Below are positions 45,354 to 55,578 of a stretch of DNA of 64,000 bases, one piece after another. Under the pieces are notes generated by a model, which did no database searches, was not told the DNA's origin, and saw nothing but the letters and a program-made list of their open reading frames with translations. The stretch spans positions 335,576,793 through 335,640,792 of the forward strand of contig NC_081408.1 of assembly GCF_030272615.1 (NCBI RefSeq), in the 5' to 3' direction. Numbering within the stretch: the first letter of the stretch is position 1; every line of letters begins with the position of its first letter. The translations under genes and the position numbers were made by a program. The DNA comes from Cryptomeria japonica. Taxonomy: Eukaryota > Streptophyta > Pinopsida > Cupressales > Cupressaceae.

Positions 45354-48300
45354 ATGGCTCCAAGAAGGGATTTCATAGGGAAGGTAAATTATCAGGATAG
45401 AAACATATGTGATGATTTCCTGGAACAATTGACTATGTCCAGGAATGCTGCAACCAAAATTAAAAAATTGGTACCTAAAGCGCCCCATCTAAGGATTGGA
45501 GATGGTTTGTATGACAAAGGTAGATGGTTAAGGGATCCACAAATAGGGATTTTAGGGCTGGTTCTTTTCAAAGTAGGATTCGGTCAGAGACATGCCATTG
45601 CCTAGATGAATAGCATATGTGAACTAGACATGGGAAAGTGTATAATCCCTAGGGTTTTTATGGATGTAAACTTATTAACCCAGATCACACATAATTATGA
45701 ACCTGTTGCTAGATCTGTCAGAAATGTAAATGGGGGAGCCCTGATAGAGATCAATGATGATGAATTCAGGAATGTGTTTAAGCTGAGTGAGGTGTCAAAT
45801 TTATTAGAGCCTATAGATTTTGAAACATTGGCCCAGGTTTACAACGTGCAGAGAGATCACCTCAGGCGTGGCCCTTTGAAAGAGTTTCTTGTTAAAATAG
45901 GGGGATTAACTGTAGTAGGCCCTAGTACCATTGAACCTTTCTTCTGGAATTTTTTTACTCTAAGGGCTAAAGGCATGTATTGGTCACTATGTCAAATCTT
46001 TGGGGAAGATCCTGAAACAACTATGCCAATCCTTTATATGCTAATGATGGCACAAATTCTAAACCCCTCTCTGGCAGTAACATTTGATTATGCATCTTAC
46101 CTCACTGATGCAATTCATACAGGACTGGTAGGCATAAAAAATGGTAAGGTAGATAGACCTTTTGGATGGTATTCTCTTCTCATGCACATATTTTTGTTCA
46201 AAGGAGCTGATTATTTTGCTAATGAAATGGACTTGGTCAAAGAAAAGGAAGGTAAAGAGATGCCTATGCAACTATGGAGCATAATTTTGTCTTGGGATAG
46301 AGAGGATGCCAGTTACTTGAAGTTTGATAGATGCTTTTCATCTAGGCTTAGGATCCTTTTATGCTCACAAAACCCTAGGATCCGTAAGGCTCTTTTGGAA
46401 TTCCTCAGGCCTAAGGAGTTTGCTGAAGGTATTAAGATTGTTCATAATTGGGGTGATATGTATTTGTACCCTATTTCTACCATCTTTAGAGTTTATGGTT
46501 TCAGAGGCACTCCATATTTACTTCCTTATCAAGTCCCATTGAAGATAGGAATTGTAGAGGTCCTAAGGCAAATTGGAGGTGTGCAAGAGGCAGAGCTAAC
46601 AAATAGGGGTAAAGGGACTATATTCCCAACTGTTATCATGGCCCATCAATTCATGATCACAAAAGGTGGTTGGAAATTCTTTGATGACTTTTTTCAACCA
46701 TATAGGTTATCTACTACAGTAACCAGGTTTGTAGACCCTGGGGATTTTTTCAACGACATGTTTAGGAGGAGAGCAGTATGTAAAGGTAGGCCACACCAAT
46801 TTCATTTCCCTGAGGACATAATTAGAAATGAATTCAGTTTGGATGAGCAAGAATTGAGGAAGGAAAAGTGGGTAGCATACAAAAAGGGTCTAGATTTCAT
46901 TCATCAATTTGATAGTAGTTATGACCCTTTGTCTAGCTTTAATCCCTTTGAGGAAAAGATCAAATTCTTAAATCTTTATTTTGAAGATTTAATGCAAACT
47001 CTGAAAGAAAAGAGGGAGGCTATAATAAGAGATAATCCTGACAAGGCTAAGCTAGTTCTAGCTAAGCCTGCCTTTGCCAAAGCCATCCCTCTGGGTGATT
47101 ATGTGATACATAAGAAGTCAAAATATAGTGTATTGATTCCAGTAACAAGTGAGCCCTCTACTTCAAGAGGGAATAGAGAAATTGAAGATTTCATTGACAT
47201 CCAAGACTTCCCTAAAAGGAAAAGGGTGGGGAAAGAAGTGCAAGAGGTGAAACTTTATACTCTCCATCTCAATCCTCTATCCATATAGGAGATGAATAGG
47301 TAGTAGCAGAACAATTGTTGTAGTTAGGAAGCCTCAAAGAGATTGCTTACACATATGAGGAGACACAAGAGGGAATGCCAGAAGAGCCACCTAGTGCCGA
47401 GATGAACTTAATTGTAGATGAGTTCAAAGGTAAAGAGTTAGACCCTACTGTCAAGCAAGCTAGTGAAGAGTTCCTAGCTCATAGCAATTTTTTCACAACA
47501 GGGGCCTTCATGCAATTTGTTTGGAAGAAAAACATAGAGAAATTTAAGGTGAGGTGTGAAAAGAGGAAGAGTGAGTAGCCTCATAAAGATGTCACTTTAG
47601 TAGAGGAGGAAGTGAAACAAGAAATGATGTTAGAATTTCAAGCCATCACTCCTGAAGCAGGAAGGGATATGGTTTCAAAGGCTGGTGTTTTACTCCTCCC
47701 TGAGTGGGATATAGTAGATGCCTTGGTACTTGAAGCAGTTAGGAAAGAGACCAAGCCTATGGAGGGAGTGACATTCAGCAAGGATAATGCTTCTTTAGTC
47801 ATGTGGTCCTTGAAGAGAGATGAAAATAGAAAGAGGAAAGATACCTCAGAATCCGGTTTCCTAAGAGGTATGATAGTGAAGAGAGTCCAAGATACAAGGG
47901 TGGTAGAAGCTGCCAGCACAGTTCTAGAAACTGCAAAATTCATTATGGTAGTGGCTGAAAAAGAAGAAAAGGAGAGAGTTGATCTCCAAGTGAAGTTGGA
48001 AACAATTCTAAAGGCTTATAATGAAGCCAAAAAGGAGGTAGCCAATAGGGATAGTATTATTGCTGGACTATAGAGTCAATTGGCAGGACAACACAAAGGA
48101 GGTGAGTCCTCTACCCTGATGATTGCATCTTCTCCAGCAAGACGTCTACCTACTAGTCCTATCATAGAATTTCCCCCTTCTCCTATGCCTTCTAGTTTTG
48201 AACTAGCTGAGACCATTCAACATGAGTTGGAAAAGTTGAAATAGGCTCAATCCTTGTTTGCAAATAAATATGAAGAGAAGGTAAAGGCCACAATTTTGAG

Positions 48301-48980
48301 TTTTGCTAATACATTAGAGGCCCCCACTATGCACACTAATATGAAAAGAATTTTGGATACTTTGTGTGAGCTAAATGAGGACAAGGCTATTTTAGAGCCG
48401 ATTTTGAATAAGTGGATGCCAAAAGAAGTGGATTTAGAACTTATGTGTGCATCCTATGATGAAGCAGGATCTGATGCCATTATTAAATCCACATGTGAGT
48501 TAGCAAAAGGCCTAACCAAGCTAGTAGAAGGAAGAACCAATGTAGAGAGGAAGGCTAACTTGTACAGGAAGGAATATACTGAGCATAAATTTGAATTGTT
48601 TCCTAGGGTTTTGTTAGCCAAAATCAGTTGAAGGATAAACAGGTATGGCTTGATGAGCTGGGAGCTAATTTGTCTTTAAGGGTGAATGAAATCGTCAACA
48701 AAGATGACACATCTTTGTTTGTTAAAACAATTGAAGAAATAGTAAAGATGAAGTACACTACGACTTTTTAGAATCAAAGGTTAGGAAAGTGAGAAACTCT
48801 TGGGAAAGGTTAGTTAAGTTGAAGGAAAAAATTGTTAGCTACTCATGGCCCACTGATGACATGTTCCAAGAGTGGACCAAGAAGTATACGGTGCAAGAAG
48901 AAGGAATCCCAGAGCAGTTAGAATATGCTACAGAGGAGAAACAAATCGAAAAGGCCACTGAGACTGAAGAAGACTTGTAA
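45354..48980 (+). pseudogene. TatF extra ORF, ~1,205 codons, unknown function
   Basis: Starts ATG 45354 (MAPRRDFIGKVNYQDR) and ends TAA 48978-48980. It is broken by a stop at 45603, frameshifts near 47250 and 48622, and further stops (for example 47577, 48072 and 48243). The TatH copy starts with MAPKREFSGKVNYQER and ends equivalently, 3,613 against 3,627 bases. Residues 80-560 form a globular region with KIGGLTVVGP, YWSLCQIFGED, MMAQILNPSL, DRPFGWYSLL and IVHNWGDMYLYPIS. A basic, nuclear-localisation-like PKRKRVGK follows (47211-47234), then charged, probably coiled-coil parts. It lies on the sense strand between integrase and 3' LTR. No known domain recognised. Extra ORFs are frequent in Tat elements. 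Confidence 0.8.
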
Positions 48981-49053
48981 CTATTTCTTGGAAGAGATTG
49001 CAGTTTGTAACAAACTTTTCTTAGGAAATTCTAAAGCTTGTATGCATCCATAA

Positions 49054-49900
49054 TGTTATAAATGGATACTAGGACTAATAGAAAGGGGATCACAATAATT
49101 TTGTAAAGAAACTCTGTAGAAATATATCTGGGTTTTTTCTAGCTATTACAAAGAATACTTTGAGTCATGTAAGATTTTTCAAAATGAATATCAATATATA
49201 GATCAGAACATTTTGAGCCTAAAACCTGTGTTGTCTTTTGGTGTGCTTTCAATAATTTACTAGTTTCTTTTGAGTAGTCTAGGGTTATTCAAATGAACAC
49301 AAATTGTAATGCAATCTTTATGGATATGTTCTTAGCTTTTCTCATCAGGAAAGGAATTAAATATGCATGAAACATCTCTATCAGTAGATTATTTGTTTGA
49401 AACTTTGAATTTGATAGACAATGTTTAGTTTAACAAGAAAGAACTCTTGTATATGTCAGGCATGTATAGGGTTAATGAAAGCTGAAGTAATGAGATGTAT
49501 GGGGATGTTTAATTTTGGAATCCTTGCTTGATTTAGATGACTCTGTAGCCTGGATAAGGCACTGGTATCCATTGTGGTTTTCTTTCTATTTCTCTTGGGG
49601 ATCAATACTGAAAAATGAGTATGAGTTTTTGCTTTAATGTTTCAGTTTTATTAAGGTGATGAAGTCCATAGGTTTATAGCATTGGTTTACTATGGATCTC
49701 AAATTTTTAAGTGTGAAAGTTTTCACAGAAGGTATACCCACCTGAGCTTTGGATAAGTTCAAAGTGTAGAAGGTTTTGTTGAAACCTTGTTATATGTTAT
49801 TCTTGAGTTCTAATTTTCTTGGTATCCTCTTCACATGCAAACAAAGTTTATTATATTTCTTATAGGGAGGATAGAAGGGAATCAGATTTTGAGATTAACA
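49054..49900 (+). mobile_element. LTR shared by TatF (3') and TatG (5')
   Basis: Bounded by TGTTATAAATGG at 49054 and ...TTTTGAGATTAACA at 49900, followed four bases later by a primer site. The TatH LTR has the same ends and almost the same length (842 against 847 bases). The block ggtatacccacctgagctttgg (49731-49752) is conserved in all three LTRs of the group. It is at once the 3' end of TatF and the 5' end of TatG. The exact 5' border is inferred by comparison. Confidence 0.75.
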
Positions 49901-49904
49901 AAAG

Positions 49905-49922
49905 TGGCAACTCTGCTGGGGA
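49905..49922 (+). promoter_or_regulatory. TatG tRNA primer-binding site
   Basis: TGGCAACTCTGCTGGGGA, four bases after the LTR. Its complement ends in ...TTGCCA, as a tRNA acceptor end with CCA. Tat/Ogre elements commonly use a very similar site attributed to an arginine tRNA. This fixes the LTR end and the direction of TatG. Confidence 0.8.
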
Positions 49923-50217
49923 GAGTCATAGCATGTATCCATGTTACAGATTGGTGCTTGAATTAGCTTAGAAGTTTTTTTGGATACCTATGTGTATGTG
50001 GAAGATTGTATTGTCTCTCATTTGTGCTACCCTTTTCTCTGAAAATTCTCCTGATTTTTTTTAATCTTTGCAAAAGATTTGTCAAAACTTGTTTTCTTAT
50101 TTCCCCACAATTTGTGTGGGTGGTGACTCTGACAAGTATAACCAGTGTTGTTGTATAAGTATAATTATTTTAAGAGAAGCAAGTCTAATGTAGAGGGGAA
50201 GAAATACTAGATCATTC
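49923..50217 (+). other. TatG short leader
   Basis: About 300 bases between primer site and gag. No ORF or repeat stands out. Confidence 0.5.
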
Positions 50218-52610
50218 ATGAGGAAACATCCTCAAGAGACATTGCAAGAAGGAATACACAAACAGACACAGAGGGGCCAAAAAAGATCAATTGCACATGA
50301 GCCATCTAGTGCTGCCTGGGTACAAAAGAGTATTCATATGGGTAATTTATTTGATAGACCCATATACGCAAATTCAAATTCTTCTTCCCATGAATCTGAG
50401 CAGGATATTTTGGGTTTCCATTCTGGTTTGTTTGGTAACCATGAGAATGTCACAGTTTTGAATCAAAAGATTTCTCATACTAGTATTTCTAGGAAGGATA
50501 GGAATATCTCTAATATGAAAATGGACTCTATACCAAGAACTATAGATGGGAATATTATCTTGATTGATATTGACCAGGTCAATGTGTTAGATTCCGAGGA
50601 AATGATCCTTGATGAAGATAAGGTGTCCCAAGAGATTGAGGCTCTCAATAGAAGAGTCCATCACTTAATTTCCCTAAGAGCACAAAAGGAAGTAAACAAG
50701 GAAAAGGAAGTGAAAGATAAATTAATTGGGGATAGGATTCTAAGACAGATTGTTGATCTTGAGTTATTCACCCAAGAGAAAGCTAAGAGTGAGGATGAAG
50801 GACCAATCATCAGAGAGAATTTAGTTGCTAAAATTAACCCTGCATATAAATCTGTTGTGCAACAAGGTAGGGAGGTCCTTAGTGACCCACAACCTGTTAG
50901 GAATGTTGTTGACAAAGGAAAATAGAAATCCATGGAAGATGGATCTAGATCTAAAACCACAGTAGAAGTGTCTCACATGTTATCTACACATGAGAAAGAA
51001 ATAGATAGAATGAGAAAAGAAAAGGAAGACCTACAAAGGGAACTAGTGAAGGCTAAATTAGAAGCAGCTAATCAAGAGGTTAAACTAAAAATTAACTATC
51101 TAAAGGCTCCTCCTATAAATTTTCCTTCAACAGACTTGAGTAAACCTTTACCTCAACTTGCTTCACTCCCTCTAGTAAATATTTAGTCAACCTTACCTAT
51201 GAGTACTTCTCCAACCAATCAAGTTCCCATTACCAATCAAGGTAGCCAAATTCCTCTGACCCATGGTCCTGATGTGAGATTGAATATGGGTAACAACTCT
51301 ACTGCTAATCAGTTCCAAAGAAGACCCATTAACTTGGAACTATATAGACAACCCTTTTTTGGTGGAATCCTAGGGTATCCTAACCATGTTCCTATTGAAT
51401 TAAGAGATAGACTTCATAAATTTACTGGTAATAATGCAATCAATGTAGAAGAGAACCTAAAATCTTTCGATGATTTAATAAATGATTATGAAATTGTAGA
51501 TGAAGATGTCATCATGAAGCTATTTGTACAATCCTTGGTAGATGATGCAAGGGATTGGTATAGAGGTCTCCCTATGATTAGCATTGTGTCTTGGGAAGAT
51601 TTTAAGAACTTCTTTCAAGACCAATATAGCGACAAAACAAATGTGAGCTTCATGCTCAACGCGTTCAATAATATTAGAAAGTGATAATGAAAATTGTCAT
51701 AGACTTCAATACTAGATTATAGAAAGCAATGCATAGGCTCTATCAAGTAATGAGGTTAGATGATAATATGTGTCTGAATACTTATTACAATTCTTTTGAT
51801 TCTAAGATGGCTTATATTATAAGGGATAAAAATCTGCATAATTTGAGGGATGCATTTAGGATTGCCATTAATGTGGAGAGCAATAGGAAAGCATCTGGGA
51901 AAGTAGGAAGGAGAACTGATGGAAGGTTGTGGCAAGAATCAAAACAACAACCTAATAAAGTTGCCAAGGAGGATGACAAAATAGAGAAGTTAATGATCGC
52001 CATGAAGGATCTTACTGCCAAGGTAACTAAAAATGAAAAACCTCATTATAATTGGCAAGATAGGCCTCCTAGATTGCATGACATGCCTTACAATACAACT
52101 TGGAAGGATGGCAAACCTCAAAATGAGAAGCCAAAAAACACTCAAAATCAGGATACCCCAGATCCTTTGAAAGGAGGAAATATTTATAATATGGAGAATA
52201 CTCCTTGGTACATGGCTTGTGATGGACCACATTCTCCTCATCAATGTGTTGTAGCTCAAGCCCTTGAAGAATCCATGAGAAAAGAGGTTGAGCCTGATAT
52301 TAATATGTTTGAAACTATTATTGAAAGTGATGATGAGTATGTACAAAGTGAATTTAGTGAATGTGACATGATAAATAGTAATAGATCTTACAAAGGATAG
52401 TTGACACTTGATTGGCATCCTACCTTGAATGTGGTAACTATTGAAGATGAAGAAGTTCATCTCCAAAGACCCAGTGATGAAGAGGTAAGAAATCTTACTA
52501 AGGTTGCCATAGCCAAAGCCAAGCATAATTATAACTTGAGAAGTAGTAAGAAGGATGGAGATCAATGGAACCTGGCTCAAATGTTCATAAAAGAAGTATC
52601 TCATTAAAAA
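50218..52610 (+). pseudogene. TatG gag
   Basis: Frame 50218-51684 with stops at 50923 and 51184, then a frameshift between 51684 and 51729. The N-terminal third contains two charged helical stretches (about 50640-50800 and 50970-51090, DRMRKEKEDLQRELVKAKLE) that look coiled-coil. The capsid domain (51400-51700) has HKFTGNNAINVEENLKSFDD, LFVQSLVDDARDWYRGLP and WEDFKNFFQDQY. A degenerate zinc-knuckle-like CDGPHSPHQC lies at about 52215-52245. Stops follow at 52398 and 52605. It would build the particle. The long antisense ORF (51990-52742) is a shadow of this frame. Confidence 0.8.
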
Positions 52611-53555
52611 GCAGTAAGTCATGGCATCTTGCCTCAAGATAGTCAGGCAAAGAATGACCAATTGAAAGATGTAGCCAAGGGTGTAGATAATAATGCTACT
52701 GGTGATATACAAGGAATTACTACAATGAAGAAGGCAAGTCAACCCAAAATAGAGAAAGCTAAGATTAGTACTAAGTTGATTAATAATTCCACTTTTGATA
52801 TGACTCAGGCTCTTACCCAGATGAAGGTCACGGTCCCATTGATAGAATTATTGAAAATAAAGGAACATAGAGAAGCTGCTCTATCTTTGTTTTCTAAGAT
52901 ATCTGACAGTAGTACAACTTTTGCTTCAGGTTCAATGAAGGATGAAAAGGACCGTGAGTTGCAAACCCCAGAGGTATATGTTGGAAAAACTATTACACAA
53001 GAGCCTTCATAGGTTGATCCTTTTTATGTTACTTTGTTAGTGAATAACTGGTTAATTAAGAACTGTATGATAGATTTTGGTGCAGCTGCAAATGTGATGT
53101 CATATGGTGTGATGAAAGAATTAGGATTGTCAGTAAGTATAGTGTATGGGAAGTGTTATGCTATAGATAAAAGAGAAGTACCAGTGATAGGTACAATGAA
53201 AGATGTAGAAGTAAAAATAGAAGAATTTCTTGAAGCAACATATAAGATGGATGTTATAGTAATTGATACAAAACCTCACTATGGCATGCTATTATCTCAA
53301 CAATGGGCTACAGCAGTAGGCGCAAATGTTTAGTTGGATCTATCATATGCTACAATCCCAATCAATGGAAGCCAGGTTAATTTGTATAGAGAACCACGTG
53401 CCCCTAGGGTAATTGATAAAATAGACCCTAGTATGTTAAACTGTATGATTGATATGGATCTCAACAATTTTAGAATACAACCAATTGTACCTTGGTTGAA
53501 AAATATTGATTCTATTGTGACTGAATTGGAATCTCAACAACATGATTTATGACAC
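52611..53555 (+). pseudogene. TatG aspartic protease
   Basis: Frame continues from gag through NSTFDMTQALTQMKVTVPLIELLKI, a typical pre-protease stretch, then a stop at 53010. The active site reads CMIDFGAAANVMSYGVM (about 53063-53115, D-F-G in place of D-S/T-G), with HYGMLLSQQWATAVGA and DLSYATIPINGSQVNLYRE after. Stops at 53331 and 53550 follow. It would process the polyprotein. The end of this region is duplicated at 39841 in TatF. Confidence 0.8.
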
Positions 53556-54290
53556 ATGTATTTTGATGGAGCTTTCTCTAAAGAAGGATGTGGAGCAGAA
53601 GTTCTTTTTGTGTCCCCATCAGGTATAACCTTCAAATATACCTTTTTGCTATCCTTTCAGTGTACAAACAACACTGCTGAATATGAAGCCTTGTTATTGG
53701 GACTTGAAGTTGCAAAAGGCATGGGATTCAGTTGTTAAGAGTACTAGGAGATTCAGAGTTGGTTGTTTCTCAGGTTAGATCTAAGTATGCATCTAAAAAT
53801 GATCATTTGAAAATATATAAGCATGCAGTGTGGGATGTGATTGAACATTTTAGTGCATTCTCTATTAATTGGATAGAAAGATCAAAGAATATCATGGCTG
53901 ATTTCTTCGTAAATGTTGCATTAAAAAATGATGATATAACACTAATCGGTGTATCCATAGTTGAGATAAAAGCTAGGCATGCTATTCTTGATAATGTATA
54001 TAATTGGCAAGTGTTTGCGGATGATGAAGACATTCTCATATTCATACAATGTATTGATGACTATGATGGACAAAAAATTGATTGCAATGCATTGGTGGAA
54101 GTGGTGGAGGATAGAGAAACAATGTTTGGAAATGACCCGGTTCAGCTGGAAACTAATGAAATACCCAAAGGATTAGTAGAATTAGAGGTTATGTTCAATC
54201 ACAGTGACAATCATTTACATCAGCATTCAACCACTAAGTTAGATGAATTGGAGGAGGTAAACTTGGGGACAAAATCATCACCCAAGTTGG
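53556..54290 (+). pseudogene. TatG archaeal-type RNase H, upstream of RT
   Basis: MYFDGAFSKEGCGAEVLF (Asp), TNNTAEYEALLLGL (Glu), then the same one-base frameshift as in TatF (near 53722), then LLRVLGDSELVVSQVRSKY (Asp) and NIMADFFVN (Asp). The TatF copy is about 94% identical at the nucleotide level by eye over the compared part. A stop at 54293-54295 follows, before the RT entry. It confirms the order protease-aRNH-RT for this family. Confidence 0.85.
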
Positions 54291-54642
54291 TATAGATTGG
54301 AAAACCTTTGTCTCCTCATATCAAAGTTAACCTTATTAATCTATTGAAAAGATATAAGCATGTTTTTGCTTGGTCTTATGAAGACCTAAACGTGTATAGA
54401 CAAGATCTGTTTCAGCATGAAGTCCCTTTGCTTTCAGATGCTAAGCCTTTTCGATGGAAATAGAGACCCATCAACCCCCTTTAGGAAAGTAAAATGCAAC
54501 AAAAGTTAACCAAGCTGAGGGAAGGGGGGATCATTAAACCTATAAGACACTCATCATGGGTGTCTAATTTGGTCTCTGTTAGAGAGAAGAAAGGGGACAT
54601 AAGGCTCTATGTTGATTTTAGGAACCAAAATGTTGCTTATGT
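54291..54642 (+). pseudogene. TatG reverse transcriptase, truncated
   Basis: RT entry KHVFAWSYEDL, AKPFRWK-stop, then KLREGGIIKPIRHSSWVSNLVSV and IRLYVDFRNQNVAY. It breaks off at 54642 where the TatH LTR starts. The rest of RT and the integrase of TatG are not in the window and may lie beyond TatH. Confidence 0.85.
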
Positions 54643-55484
54643 TGTTCTCAAAATCTGATTCACTTTAAAATCCTTATAATGATATGATAACTCTGCATGC
54701 AAAAGAGAGATTAAAGAGAAGGAAACTTTCAGGACAACATATGACAAGGTTTGATTAACCTTCTACACTTTGAACTTATCCAAAGCTCAGGTGGGTATAC
54801 CTTTGTGAACTAAATTCACACTTTTAAAAGATAAATCCACAACAAACCAGTCCAAAAAATAGTGGATCTAATCACCTTAATACTAACTGAAACAAAGGAA
54901 TGAAAATTGTACTCATGTTCAATATTGATCTACAAGATGTGTAATAGACAACCTTGATCTACACCAGTGCCTTATCCAAGGTCACAGAGTCATCTAAGTT
55001 CAAACAATACTTCCACAATCAAACATCTCTCCATATTCCATCAGTTTGGCTTCTGCAAATCCCTATACATGCCTAACACACATAAGAATTTATTCATACC
55101 ATACTAAGCTGTATTCATCAAAATTCAAAGTATCCCAAAAAGAATTTACTGGTAGAAAATGATTCTTGCATATTTAATTCCCCTTGTCAAGAGAAAAGCT
55201 AAGAAACATATCTACTGAAAGTTGCCTTACAACCCATATTCAAACCAAATAACCCTAGATTACTTAGAATGAAATAGTGAACACTTGTAAACATACTTGA
55301 AGACAACACAAAGCTCCAACTCAAAACCAATGGTCTGTATATTGATATTTTCTTCAAAAAAGTATTACAAAAACCTTTGTATATTCTCCATTAAAACTTG
55401 GAAAAGCTCAGATAAATTTTTGCAGCGTTTTCTTACAATTCCTTGCGATCCTTTTTTTTCTAGTCCTGGTATCCATTTATAACA
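54643..55484 (-). mobile_element. TatH 3' LTR
   Basis: On the plus strand it begins TGTTCTCAAAATCTGATTC and ends ...TTTATAACA, so on the minus strand TGTTATAAATGGATACC to ...TTTTGAGAACA, matching the TatF/G LTR. The shared block is at 54780-54803. It interrupts the RT of TatG. One of the target duplications would be the five bases before 54643 (tatgt). The partner lies outside the window. Confidence 0.8.
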
Positions 55485-55578
55485 ATATGGATGCACACAT
55501 AGCTTCAGACTTTTCTAGGAGAGTTTGTTACAATCATTACTTCTTAAGAAGAAGTTACAAAATATTTTACAAAAGTGG

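Noticed and set aside
51990-52742. 250-residue antisense ORF opposite TatG gag
   Set aside because: Hydrophobic shadow translation of the gag/pre-protease frame with no known motif. Unlike the PMD ORF it overlaps real coding sequence on the other strand.
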